Assembly: GCA_038373865.1 (NCBI GenBank)
Contig: JAXGGA010005221.1
Coordinates: 16,165-80,164, forward strand
DNA: 64,000 bases
From: Uloborus plumipes
Lineage: Eukaryota > Arthropoda > Arachnida > Araneae > Uloboridae
Reading direction: 5' to 3'
Part shown: piece after piece, positions 23,431 to 34,891 of the stretch
Position numbering within the stretch: position 1 is the stretch's first letter
Layout: the number at the start of each line of letters is the position of its first letter
Notes under the pieces: generated by a model
Seen by the model: the letters and a program-made list of their open reading frames with translations, nothing else
What the model was told of the DNA's origin: nothing
Databases searched by the model: none
Made by a program: the position numbers and the translations under genes

Positions 23431-23480
23431 TTTTGCAACACGAAATAAGTTCTGGATACGCAACTGCAACGCATATACGC

Positions 23481-23508
23481 TACACACACACACACACACA
23501 CACACACT
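23481..23508. repeat. (CA)n microsatellite
   Basis: About 13 AC units. Together with the (TA)n tract 60 bp away it forms a low-complexity cluster. Confidence 0.9.
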
Positions 23509-23509
23509 A

Positions 23510-24736
23510 ATCGCAATTCGTGATAGTGAAAAGCATAGTTTGAATTCAAATGTTAAAATTTAAATTAATTATTTTTTTCTTTCTCTTTCTCTCCGTTTTT
23601 TTTTTCAGTGTGTGTGTACAGCGGGATGGGGGGGGGGGCGGCAAATTAATGTCTCAAACATCTTCTCTAAAAGGAAAAGATACGGCCGTTTTTTATTTAA
23701 TTTCGAAACATCATTTGAAAAATGAGTGAAAATTTTCGATTTTTCTTTTTTTAAACTTACTTATCTATTATTTGCAATAATAATTTTACTTAGTAATAAT
23801 AAACAAATAGTCTGGAGTTGGAGGAAAAATGATGGACTTCGACTCCGCTTCCGACTCCGACTCCTGCTTTTTATTAACATTGTTTTTTTTTCAACCCTTA
23901 TGTGATTAGGGAAAAACCCTAAACATAGGTTGTAAAGCGTAATCGAAATTCATGCTAACAAAAGTTGTAAATTTTTTGACCAGCACCCCTCTCATTCCCA
24001 TCCATAAGTCACTCGTTCTTTATTCTAAATTCTTGTTTGCTTTGACGGTATTAAAATAGAATAAAACATCCGAAATGGATAGGCCTCATTTCTGCAGTAA
24101 AAATTGGGTTATATTTGTAGATAACTTCTCCATTTCTGAAATTAATAGTTAGTTGTCTATTCATTGTTTGAAAATAAGTTAAGAAATTAAATCAGAAACA
24201 CGCAACTAGTTGAATGTCACTGATTCGAGAAATTATACTCAAAAGATGACTTCGTAAAGCAGCACGTTTTACAATTCTATAAAATCAGCTGCACCATTGG
24301 GAATTTTCTACTTAATTTATAAATGTTCAAAAGTATTATTGCATCACACTGGAAAATGAAAATCGATTTTTTTGTACATTTTAATGATGTACTCCCTTAG
24401 CAAAGCGCAGAAAATTAATTTATTTCAAATAAAACGTCCACTTGTACTAATTTAAAAATACTAGTATGGTTAAAATTTTATAATAATCGTTAGGTCGTTA
24501 AGAGCTATCTTTTCAAGCTATAATAGCTTCCAATTTTAAAAGCACTTACAAACTATAACTAATGATTTTGTCTATGTCGAATCAAATTGACTAAGTCGTA
24601 AATTTCGATTGATTTGAAATAAAATCACATAGAGGACATTAGCAATGCTTTGTAGGGGTTTTTTAGTGAGAAGCAAAATGAGGACATGGATTTGAGATGA
24701 AAGGAATTGTAATTTTAAAGCTGGTTGTAAAAATCA
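23510..24736. other. No gene seen
   Basis: AT-rich. A GACTCC-type short repeat lies near 23838-23865. Nothing coding was recognised before the tandem triplication starts. Confidence 0.4.
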
Positions 24737-25452
24737 TGCTTCAAAACGACTAAATTTGACGGTTATTTTCAGAATTCTTATGGGTTATTTTGGTTTATAA
24801 GATAAAGATACTCGTTTTTGAGCATTGTGGTTGGTTGTATTGTAGATACTGGGACATAAAAGGAAAACTATGTTCTCTCCCAGTGGAATCTCTTTGCTGC
24901 CTATTTTGCGTTATTTGGAATAAATTTCTTGGAAGGAAATGATGCAAACTGAAAAACTTGCTTCATCGAATTTTGCTTCAAAACAACCGAATTTGATGCT
25001 TTTTTTAATAGAATTTACATAAATTATTTTTATTTCTGAAGTAAAAGATACTTGTTTATGAGCAAATATTGTATTGTGGATCCTGGGACATAAAAGGAAA
25101 ATTGTTTTCTCTCCCCAGTGAAATCTCTTCGCTGTACCATTTTGTGTTATTTGGAATAAACTTCTTGGAAAGAAATGACACAAACTAAAAACTTGCTTCA
25201 TCAAATTATGTTTCAAAAAACAACCAAATTTGATGCTTATTTACAGAATTTTCATAAATTATTTTTATTTCTAAGATAAAAGATATTTGTATATGAGGAA
25301 ATGTTGTATTGTGGATCCTAGGACATGAAATGAAAACTATGTTTTCTCCCCAGTGCGGAATCTCTTCGCTGCTCATTTTGCGTTATTTGGAATAAACTTC
25401 TTCGAAAGAAATGACGCAAACAAACCGAAAAACTTGCTTTATCGAATATTGC
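24737..25452 (+). repeat. Tandem triplication carrying a receptor exon
   Basis: Three direct units of about 237, 235 and 244 bp start TGCTTCAAAA(A) at 24737, 24974 and 25209. Each contains GGACATAAAAGGAAAA-like text, TTCTC(C)CCAGTG, and a frame resembling NLFAAHFALFGINFFERNDA. The first copy (FAAYFALFGINFLEGNDAN then stop) and the second are decayed. The third runs straight into the gustatory-receptor body at 25453. The exon with its upstream intron edge was therefore duplicated twice. Confidence 0.85.
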
Positions 25453-26455
25453 TTTGGTCTTTTCCTTTACTATCCCATATTATATTGATATATGGTACGT
25501 ATGTAGCTTTACATGTCCTGTTATATTACGAGACAAACTATAGCTAATACTGGCTGGTTTGTTCACAGTTGTGATGGGTGTGAGTTTGTGGTATTCAGTC
25601 TATTTGAGAAAAAGGCAAATGAAGAAGCTTCTCTCCCTGTTAGAACCGATTAAAATAGGTTGTCAGAAAAAGAGTATTTTAATGATAGCAATTATAACAT
25701 TCGTTCATGCATTACCCCTGCTAAATTCAACAGCAATACCTTATTATTACGATACTTTGACATCTTGTTATCCCGGTTACAATCTCTTCTACAAAAAGCC
25801 ATTTAATCCTGTAATTTTAAACGCAATATATTTAATAATGAAAGCATATCTCCTTAATCTTATATCAATATCGTTTTTAATACTTAGCTGTTTTTTCTAC
25901 AGTGCCGTTTGCAACTACTGTTGTCGAAGAGTTCGTATATTCCGAAAAGAATTCTATGCCGCTTCTACTGATAAGTATCCGAACTTGCTTAGAAGATACA
26001 GAAAAATACTGAAAATTCTGTCATACACCCAAAAATGTTTTTCCGTTCCGACTTTCTTGATTCTTTTGCAAATCTTCGTCAATTATTTAGCAATATTAGC
26101 AACAGGAATTACGGTCGGCTCAGAAATTCACTTCTCGTATAATATCGAAATTATTTTATATCTTTTATTAACTACTGTAGCATTACTACTACTAATTTTA
26201 AATTCATGCCGCGTCCCACTGGAAATGCAACGCAACAATGAAATGTTCTGCGAAAAATACGAGTTACTTATACTTTCAACTCAATCAAACTGCGGAAAGT
26301 TATCTAGTGAATTGACTGTTCTGCAATGCTTAAGAGACTTAAAAATCGTGACATTCAGTGGATGTGGCATTATATGGTTTACCAAAAGTGTAATGCTCAC
26401 TATTTTGGGAGCTGATTTAACCTACGGTTTGTTATTAATTAACATACAAAAATAA
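25353..26455 (+). pseudogene. Gustatory-receptor-like 7-TM protein, frameshifted or with mini-intron
   Basis: Arthropod Gr family, a membrane chemosensory ion channel. The body 25544-26455 is one open frame with hydrophobic helices at roughly LILAGLFTVVMGVSLWYS, SILMIAIITFVHALPLL, LNLISISFLILSCFFY, FLILLQIFVNYLAILATG, ILYLLLTTVALLLLIL and a last helix with TYGLLLINIQK. That last block fits the TYhhhhhQF signature of Grs (final F replaced). A preceding helix (ILLWSFPLLSHIILIYGTYV) is in another frame that stops at 25545-25547. One missing base joins the two frames. Alternatively a 74-nt GT-AG intron (25495-25568) also restores phase but would delete the loop between helices 1 and 2. No start methionine is visible; an acceptor-like TTTTCTCCCCAG precedes 25353, so an upstream exon is likely. 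Without the shift it would be about 370 aa, typical for the family. Confidence 0.8.
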
Positions 26456-26715
26456 GAATTTTGCCGTCAAGTATAAGTAGTCACTGTGTGAGACAAAAAA
26501 ATGTGCTCTAAGTGCTTAGAGGAAGTTGATATATAAGTAAAATGGAATGTAATTACACTGTTTTTTAACAGTAATTTAAATCTGCATTTATAGTGAACGC
26601 CCAGACCTTTCGAATACATTTTGAGTAAAAAAAATGCTATTAAAGTACTTATGTTTTGCATTCGTCCAATTAATGTTTGGAGAACAACATAACCAAGTTA
26701 TGTCACTTTCTTGTG
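26456..26715. other. 3' flank of the receptor gene
   Basis: The stop TAA at 26453-26455 is followed by AT-rich sequence with no AATAAA within the first 100 bases. Nothing else recognised. Confidence 0.35.
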
Positions 26716-26717
26716 TA

Positions 26718-27245
26718 CGGTAGAACATCGATTAACCGAGCTTCGATAGATCGAGGTTAACCGAGTAACCGAGTAGTGAATGAAGTATCTTTTTTTTTTC
26801 TTTTTCTTTTTTTCTTTTTGTAAATACGTGAGCTCTGGTAAATACAAGATGTTTTATAGTTTCTTTTAATCGTAAAGAATGGCATCAAAGGTTCGAAGAA
26901 CTTCAAGAAGAGGACATTTTTGAGCGGCTGGGACGTTCAAAACCAGCATCCAAGTTTTCAAATTTTTAATGATGAGGAAATTATACAAGCTGTCTATCCT
27001 TCGTGATGTTGAGAATGAGATTCAGGGTTTTGAGGGTTCAAAGTCTATAAGTCACACTAAAAGTTTCTAAGTTCTAACAACTGCTCTGAAATATTTAGAG
27101 CTGAGAAGAGATACTACACTATAGAAATTTTAGACATCAAAGGAAAGCTGTGACATTACAGACAATACTTTGTAAAGCATATTTGTGCGTTACACGAATG
27201 AAACTTTCGATGCTGTAGAAAAAATTCTTGATTTGCGCTAAAGTT
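26718..27245 (+). mobile_element. Pogo/Tigger transposon remnant
   Basis: Begins CGGTAGAACATCGATTAACCG after TA, like the CAGTAGAACCTCGATTAACC ends of Tigger elements. From about 26940 the plus strand gives broken frames resembling the C-terminal tail of Tigger/jerky transposases: DVENEIQGFEGSKSISHTKSF, then TTALKYLELRRDTT. The right end was not found. Confidence 0.6.
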
Positions 27246-27249
27246 TCAG

Positions 27250-28281
27250 CTACAGCTGAAATTTTTTTAAAGCAGTTAACTTAGCTACGAAAATTAAGGA
27301 ACCAGACTGGACAAAATTCGGTATTGGTCGCATAAATGGAGCCCCTTAAATGTTGTTTGTTACATTGCTTGAAAATTATATGGGAAGACTACTTTAGAGG
27401 TGACATTGTATTATCCATCAGAAGCTCTTTGTAACAAGGAGCTAGCTTATTATCCTGTTGGTGACCCTGTAGAATGTACTGTATTTACCAGGGCTGCGGA
27501 GTTGGAGGAACATAGGTGATCCCCCCCCCCCCCAAGCTCAATGGCGCAAACTCACTCCACCCCCTCCCCCCAAAACTTAAAAAACCTTTTGTGATTTTTT
27601 ATTTTTATTTTTACCCCTCTTTTTATTTTATTTTTTTTTTAAAGTTTTATTTGTCTATTTTTTTTAATATTCTTTATTTATTTTTTGAAATATAATTTAT
27701 TTATCTTTTAAAATTATAACTATTATTTTTTTACATATTATTAATTTTTCAAAGGTACTAATTATGTGCAGAATATAATCGCTTTTTTCCCTTACTGACA
27801 TTCCAAGCACACACACACACACACACACAAAATAAATAAATAAATAATAATAAAGAAATAAAAGAATTAATTAATTAAAATTAAAAAAATAATGAATAAT
27901 TAAAATTTCAAAAAATCAGTAAATAATTTAAATTAAAAAAAAGTTAATTAATGAATGATTTAAATTAAAAAAATATATAAATAATGTTCATTAAAAAAAT
28001 GATAAATAATTTAAATAAATAAATAAATTAGTTTTAAAAAATCCCCCCAAATATTTTGATGCAGCAACTTCCGCCATAATCCCCTCTCCCTGCAAACAGA
28101 GGTCCTAAAAACAGAGGTTGAAATATGAACTCCCTTTTTAAAGTTTCATCCTTATTCATGGACGTTGCCAGGACTCACGTTAGGAGGGAGTGTGTGCGTG
28201 TGCGGCAAGCAGGGGCATCCCAATGGAAGATCACGGGAGGACGTTGTGACCTACCACCGTTGCTTAAGCTTTAATTTCTCA
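27250..28281. other. Low-complexity DNA and a decayed copy of the 61202-61685 element
   Basis: From about 27520 (CCAAGCTCAATGGCGCAAA) to 28100 (CGCCATAATCCCCTC) the sequence matches the MITE at 61202-61685 in order and orientation, but diverged and lengthened by AAATAAAT-type repeats and (CA)n at 27810-27828. No gene. Confidence 0.5.
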
Positions 28282-28906
28282 ATCGTTCGCACTAGATACA
28301 TACTTCCAATTGTAATAGTGCTCAAAATGTGGTGTAGAGTTAAGGTATCAAAAGTTTGAAACAAAAAATAAATCCAACTTCTCATACGGACTCTAGGTCC
28401 CTAACTTACATTTGGAAGAAAATCTCTATTGAAAAATAATTTCAACACAAAAAAAATTGAAAGATTTGCGATTGAAACTCAAAGAGATATCCAAGTTAAA
28501 AGTTTTACCGGCCCTTGGAGAAAATGACATCGAGACACATCGATCGCCCTTTTAGTAGAATGACCGGTTGTCATTTTACTGAAGTACTCAGTGGTTATAT
28601 TTTCCTCCAAATCGTGTTATTGATAGCGAGTGTAAAGTGGTATAAGTCAAAAAACGCTGCATTTCACTTCTCGGTGAATATTAGTCGTACTAATGTCAAA
28701 TTTTTTGTGTTAGAATTTTTTTTTTTGCTCTTGATTTCGCTAAACATAAGTTAGGGGACATAGGATCCGCATAAAAATTTACGTTTCGTATTTTTTAGAA
28801 TTTTTTTTAAATTGTTATTTCGCTTCAAACTTTTACTATCTTAACTCTGTTCCTCATTTTGAACAATTTTGCAATTGGAAGTATGTATCAAGGTTGCGAA
28901 TATAAA
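28282..28906. mobile_element. Element with imperfect inverted ends of about 80 bp
   Basis: TTCGCACTAGATACATACTT near 28286 and the complement of AAGTATGTATCAAGGTTGCGA near 28879-28900 are mirrored, and the match continues inward (CAAAATG...AGAGTTAAGGTATC). Boundaries and target duplication are unclear. No protein recognised. Confidence 0.5.
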
Positions 28907-29151
28907 GGTCTTGTAGGTTCGAACGGAATACCCTGTATAACATATTATAAATATGATAAATCAACACATTTTCTGCAGCTGTAGCGTAAATAATGCTCAA
29001 ATTAAAGGTGAATGTTCTTTTTTCTTCAAAACTGTACTATTTTCAAAATCACTTAAAGAATATTTTTGTTATTAAAATTAGGGAAATTCTGTAAAATTAT
29101 TGAGTGTAAGAATATAGTTTTGTTCTTTGTTATTGGATGAAAATTTTTAAG

Positions 29152-29937
29152 TAAAGTATTTATAGTAGTTTAAATAACGACAGAAATAAAGGATGATTTT
29201 TAATCCTGTTTTGTATTTATTGTTGAGTTTAAGTAACTGAAGTAATTTACACCAAAGTAAAGAATAATGTATTCGAGGTTTATTTATGATTTTTTTTAAT
29301 TTATTTTTAGCCTATCCGAAGCTTCGGCAGCACCATTTAATGTGTACATCGTCTCAAATGCAGTCGAATCTCGATAACTCGAAGACCAAAGGACCGGCTA
29401 AAAGCTTCGACTTATTGGTAGTTCGAGTTATAGCACGTTCCCACGAGTTTGGGACGTAATGATGACTTTGAGATAAAGGAATAATCGAGTTATAAGGATC
29501 GAGTTATCGAGACTCCACGGTAGCAACATCAAAATTTCCTTAACATGAATTCACTCGTAAAGTAAGCTGCTAAAGGAGGGACCCCCCCCCCCCTTAATCA
29601 CTCGAAGTCCTAAGCTAAAACGCTCGAGTTATGGGAAGCTCCCACAGCCTGCTCAAGAGTTGGGATTTAATGAAAACTTCGAGATAAAGGAATATTCGAG
29701 TTATAAGGCTTCGAGTTATTGAGAGCTTATTATACCTGGTTATGCAGTACAAGCATTGCAGTTGCAGATTCTATCTGTACTGTTATTTTCTGTCATCTAG
29801 CCCGTGCACTTTAGAAAAGAGATTATTTACGGATAGCAATATCGTGAATAACAGAATCAAACCTGGATGGATCTGCGTTTGGAAAAAGCATAGTAAAATG
29901 AGTGAAATGCCTTTTTTTCTCGAGAAAAAACTGTTTT
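29152..29937. repeat. Repeat X, inverted copy at 53711-56592
   Basis: Matches 56592-53711 on the opposite strand from AAAGTATTTATAGTAG to TTCTCGAGAAAAAACTG, apart from a 2063-bp transposon in the other copy. It contains pogo/Tigger-like MITE text, for example CAGTCGAATCTCGATAACTC at 29361 with the inverse near 29500-29520, and several TCGAGTTAT words. Confidence 0.8.
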
Positions 29938-29973
29938 CAAACTATTTTTTGCGACATGCAATATACCTCCAAC

Positions 29974-30583
29974 CAGTGGTCGGAAGTAGCGCGCTACAAG
30001 TAGCGAAACTTACTGTAATAGCTACATTTTTTAGTAGTTTGTAGTGTAGCGCACTACTTTTTTTAAAAAAGTAGAGTAGTGAGTAGCGCGATACAAAAAA
30101 ATAGTAGTTTGTAGCGATTTCTGAAAACTACTTTTACATAAAAAAATAAATAAATAAATGAAAAAAAAAAATTTAAAAAAAAAGAGAACGAAGGAAAAAA
30201 AACAAGGTTTTTCTTGTGGCGAATATTCGTATAAATTGTAAAAAAAAATCTAAAAAGGACAAATTTTTACAAAAAAAAAAAAAGGAACAAAATGGAAAAG
30301 TAACAAATAAATTTAAAAACAATTCCTATTTCTATTTCATATTGGAATGAGGTAATTTTTTAATCTAAACCACTTCTCGAATTTTTTCGGTCAATCCTCA
30401 AACGGTGTTTTCTTGTTATTTATTTATTTTTTAAAAAGTAACGAAGTAGCAACTACATTTCAAAAGTAGTGTAGCTCGCTAAACTACTACATTTAAAAAA
30501 AGTAGTTGTAGCTGTAGTTAACTACATTTATAAGAAAGTAGTTGTATTTGGCTACGAAAAATATGTAGTTTTTCCAACCACTG
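29974..30583. mobile_element. hAT-type MITE rich in GTAGC
   Basis: CAGTGGTCGGAAGTAGCGCG at the left and TTTTTCCAACCACTG at the right. The perfect 8-bp duplication CCTCCAAC lies at 29966-29973 and 30584-30591. Subterminal GTAGC/GCTAC words are repeated many times. The corresponding site in copy B (about 56875, ACCTCCATCTCGG) is empty. Confidence 0.9.
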
Positions 30584-30694
30584 CCTCCAACTCGGTTATT
30601 CCATATAGAAACATGGATGGAATAAACGAGTTGGTGGTATATTGTATGTATTCCTTCCTTAGCCCTGACTTAGGGGCGGTGACTTACTGCTTAA

Positions 30695-31366
30695 GGTAGG
30701 GGTTCAAAAAATCGCATTTTTTTTTTTTTTTTTTTGCTTAATTTGAAAGTACAATGTCTTCAGAATATACTGTGAAAATTTCAGACAGAAATTCGAAATA
30801 CTTCGGGAGTTATAACGAGTTTCCTAGAGCGCCTCGGAGTTTGATGTTGAACTTTAAACGCGTTTTTCTCAAAACATTGTTTTCTAGTCAGCCCGGGAGC
30901 TAACTTTTTTTTTTACTGAGCCGATTGCTTCTCGACGGTACTAAAGAGAATTTTTTCACCCCTAACTTTTTATTTTACAACCCTTTCTTTTCTAAAATAA
31001 AAGGACTTATTTTTTTTTTTTTTGAAAGTCCGCCATTTTGTTATTTACCCATGAAATTTAACTTCAGTAGTTCCTACCAGAATGACATGTCTATAGATTA
31101 AGAATAATCAAGAATATTTGATTTCAGATAACATCAAGAGCCAAAATCACCTGGGCCACACACGTGCTTTTTTTTTTGAGGTTCCAACTTCGAGTGACAA
31201 TAATAATAGTAATAAACTATTAAATTTTTCAAATAATTTTTTTTAATATTTTCAATATGTAAATAAAAACACTCTTAATATTCAAGATAATTCATTTTTA
31301 TTTTCCTATAAAAAACCACCCTCCTAAGAAGTCATGAAAATAGTCATAAGTTACCAGACTACTACC
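30695..31366. mobile_element. TTAA-type non-autonomous element 1
   Basis: TTAA at 30691-30694 and 31367-31370. Inner ends are GGTAGGGG and the complement of ACTACC. The matching site at 56980-56983 in copy B is an uninterrupted TTAA. TTAA duplication is characteristic of piggyBac and Kolobok elements. No transposase inside. Confidence 0.85.
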
Positions 31367-32176
31367 TTAAAATCTTTTGCTAGCTCTTAAAGTAGTAGAA
31401 AATTTTGAATCTTAACACAAAAGATCAAGTGATCAATAATGTGAATGCCACTTTTATCCAGTCCAAGACAAAAGATATATTGCCTCGACAGAAAAGTACC
31501 TTGAAAACCGAGGACTGGTGGATATTTTGCGTCATGAAGTGTTCGCATCGTGGCATCAATTCCAAAAAGCAATATGATCTGGTAAACTGTACAATTTCTT
31601 TTTTTGAATGACACCTAGAAATTTGAGGTGACTTTTTTGAAAATTGAAGAGAAAAAGAACAGCTCAGAACTAATTTCATCTCTAAGTTATCCCACAAAAG
31701 GGATATACTATTTCATTATTTTTACAATCAGAAAGAATAAGTTACTTTTTGGTTGACAAAAGAGTTACAAAACAAAGCATTTTACATTTTCAAAACATTT
31801 ATTTGAACATCAAGCATAAAATTACATAAGCATAAAAATCCCCTTTGAGCAAAACAATAGGCACGAAGTTATATAGTGATATAGTTTTGGTTCGTTCACC
31901 AGACATTACCATAATACCACCATACACCATACTATCAAAAAGCGTCTTTTTTGCAAGAATACCAATAAAAGTCGCCCCCCCCCCCGCAAAAAAAACTGAC
32001 AACAAAGTTGAATCCATTTTTAGTTTATTTGTTCATTTTTAAAGTCAGATAAATGTTTGAGTGATATCTGGCACAGTACACAATCCTATGCACAACAGTT
32101 AACACTTTTCTACCACAACTGAGAAGAATACGCACTGGTATCACAACAAATGACACAAACGAATTGAGATTCATAG

Positions 32177-33927
32177 TCAGCAGTTTCTCCGATTAACAGT
32201 GTGAAAATATGCTTGTGCTACATACTTGTATGATGAACTTAGTTTTGAACTATTTTTCACAGGAAGTTTTTTGACTCTGTAATTTAAACTATGAAGGGCA
32301 ATTGAATTTTCTTCATTGTATTTTAAGCATTTAGCTTCCGATGTACTTCTTTTTTTCTCCCTTTCGTAATGATACTTTTTCACGAATAAACTTCTCCCAG
32401 GAATCAATATCGCCAAAGTCATTAACTTCGTGAGTAATGATTTTGTGGGACTGAATAGGCGAGGCGGGTAGCTCATCACTTAGCAATAGTTTGAATAGCG
32501 GGATGAGAGGTTTCGGCTTATTAGAATCCCCTTATTTCTGGATGTTGAATCAATTGCTACTGGTGAACTGCTACTGGAGAGGGCGTATTGTGGTTAAAAG
32601 TAACAATTCAGTTCTACCCATTGGGACGAAGCTGTTTATTCCCTCTAACTTAAATCCTCTCACATAGTCATAAATTTGATCTATTTCATCATGACTGTCG
32701 CATGTATAGTATCAGACGCACAATTTTTTAAGCTGTCAGTTGGTGATATTTCTTAATTGGGTTTATCTGTGAGTTTAGAGTTTTTTTCAGAAGATTTGCG
32801 CTAAAAAAGTTGTACCTTCGGTGGATTTTTTATGCGCGGTTTTCGTATTTCATTTTTCTCTTTCGTAATTTCTTTTAAAAGTTAGATGTGATATACTTGT
32901 ATTTTAACTGCCGTTTGATGCATTAATGTCCGATATTTGACAAATATGAAACTGTAGCTTGCATTTCTCATTAGAGTATCTACATTTTTGGGGGCTTTCA
33001 CTTTCAGCGAAGCTGTAAGTGGTAGAGTTACCATATTTGCATCTTTAATTAAAGGAAGAGCCATGATACTCTCATCTTCAAAAACAGAGCACAGCTTCAT
33101 TTCCGGAGCAAAGTTTGAATTTGGTTCGGGAAGTGTGCCATGAACTAAACGAACCATTAAAGGAAAACGTTTCGATAATAACTGCGTCACAGTGTGGACC
33201 CCTGATATATCATTTTCGTGAGCAATCGCGCTGAATTTTCCTTTCTTTTTCATATTAAGAAACACACTCGCCCCCACCGCATTGAAGCATTTTAAGTAAG
33301 ATTTTGACCCAGCAGACGTCACCTGATCAGGAAATAACAGCTCCCCGTAAGAAATAATTTTAGTTCTATCTGATATAGTATTTGAACTATAAATTTGTGC
33401 AAGGTGGGCTTTGATATTTTTGCGAACGAGACAAGAGTTCAAGTTGCGTTCATGTAGCTCAGACACAGTCTCAATGCAGGGTTCCGATCCCCCGTTTTCA
33501 TTTAAAATTTCAAACCATCCATCATAGGAATCGGGAATAGACAGCTTCGTCCCAAGAGCCACAGCGCAATTATTTTTTTTATACTTGATGCTTTGTGCAG
33601 CAATTTTGAGGCGTTTTTTAGTGCTGGCAATCAAAACAGTTTGATTGGTTAAACTCGATTGACCTAAACTAAATTGGTCTTCCGTTATATACGCTACTTG
33701 GGGAAGTTCATAATTACTGATGAAGTCCAAGATAGGCATTTCTTTTTCATCCCATTCAACAGCAGTTAAATAATTTCTAGCAGCTAAGGAAAACATTGTC
33801 ACTTTACTTGTAGAGTAGCTCAGCCAATAATGCTGTGAACGTCTTACAGAAGAGATTTACTGAAATTATCCTGTGGAAAGTCCTCCGGAGCTGCTTCGTT
33901 GGAACATTCGAATGGCGAATCAAGAAA
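32177..33927 (-). pseudogene. CABIT-like (Themis/GAREM-type) gene remnant, copy A
   Basis: Minus strand. Acceptor-like TTTTTTTTCTCCTCAG precedes 33927, where FLDSPFECSNEAAPEDF starts. A 306-aa open frame follows (33802-32882) with features I associate with a CABIT domain: ELPQVAYITEDQFSLG, TVLIASTKKRLKIAAQ, IPDSYDGWFEIL, SELHERN, KSYLKCFNAVGASVFLN, SGVHTVTQLLSKRFPLMVR and MALPLIKDANMVTLPL. An in-frame TAA after IQVYHI interrupts it. Coding text continues beyond as KNEIRKPRIKNPPKVQLF, then a tyrosine-rich patch, SWEKFIRE, KKYHYEREKKRSTSEAK and SSSYKYVAQAYF. CABIT proteins act in tyrosine-kinase/Grb2 signalling. At least three lesions make it a pseudogene. The family call is moderate. Confidence 0.6.
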
Positions 33928-34371
33928 CTGAGGAGAAAAAAAAATACTTTTTACATAAAATAGTTCAAGAACATAAATAATGTGTCATGAGAAAACAATG
34001 CATAGAAATTTGTTTTTAAAAAATGAAACATGAAATAAAATTTTCATATTTCATTAAGTATAACTCCAAAATAATGTTGGAATATTAAACATAACCAAAA
34101 GACTTTCTCTAAAATCGTCAGTATTGGTGAAATTTGTTAAAACAGTGAGACAGTGAAAAACTATTATAGTTATAAAGCACGAAATTAAGTAGCAAGAAGC
34201 TATTTTTTTTAATATGCATTAAAACTAGTTTCAAAGCAACAAGGTTCGATTACGACAGAAACGACAACAAACTAAAAAAAAAAAAAAAAAACACCCAGAG
34301 GTTTTGGTTTTAAACATCATTGCCAATCGTAATTCAATAGTCTATGCACATGTAAAGCCTTTTTTAGTTAA

Positions 34372-34640
34372 CCGCTTGTCTGATTATCCCGAGTTATCTC
34401 GGGCTCGTATGAGTTGCAGGTAATTATTATCCCGAGAAAACTCGGGTGAAACTAATTGATTTTACGCCTATAAATAATTAAAAAATTCATCTTGAAAACT
34501 CATATTTTATTTGTATTGCTTCATTTTCTTGTATTTCAAAATTATATTTAAGAAAAAAAAAATTGATTATTTATTTATTTATTTATTTATTTTTTTTTTT
34601 TTGCAATTTTTTCCAAAAATAAAATTTGTAAGGGAAGTGG
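34372..34640. mobile_element. TTAA-type non-autonomous element 2
   Basis: TTAA at 34368-34371 and 34641-34644. Inner ends are CCGCTTGTC and the complement of GGGAAGTGG (imperfect). Subterminal ATCCCGAGTTATCTCGGG makes a hairpin. Copy B at 60070-60073 shows the empty TTAA. Confidence 0.8.
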
Positions 34641-34645
34641 TTAAA

Positions 34646-34888
34646 AAGCCATTTCCGGAAGATAATTCTGGCTAAACTAATGTCCCATTGAAATCGGAAT
34701 GTAAGGATAATCTATCTAGTCAAAATACAAAACAAATGACGCATTCTAAGAAAGATCGGTCACCATCCACTGCTCTGCTGAAAGAAATGCGGACTGATAG
34801 AATCGGACATACTTCAAGTGAAAATAAAGAATATCCCGTGTACCGTAATTTTCTCGAGCTCGCTAGAAACTTATTGAATGAACTGTAA
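34646..34888 (+). pseudogene. C-terminal ORF fragment upstream of LTR-like sequence, copy A
   Basis: Frame KPFPEDNSG, a stop, then KSECKDNLSSQNTKQMTHSK continuing to VYRNFLELARNLLNEL and stop. It lies directly before an LTR-like block, so it may be the end of a retroelement polyprotein; I do not recognise the domain. Copy B lacks this stop but carries a 2-bp insertion later. Confidence 0.4.
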
Positions 34889-34891
34889 AGT

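Noticed and set aside
31387..31697. Overlapping 70-90 codon frames on both strands, also in copy B near 57018-57224
   Set aside because: Conserved because the DNA is duplicated; lies in the presumed 3' flank of the CABIT-like gene and shows no domain on either strand.
33800..33830. A 24-nt intron (GTAAAGTGACAATG...CCTTAG, seen in both copies) joining FLDSPFEC... to the CABIT-like frame
   Set aside because: Far below any plausible intron length; a frameshift in a decayed gene is simpler.
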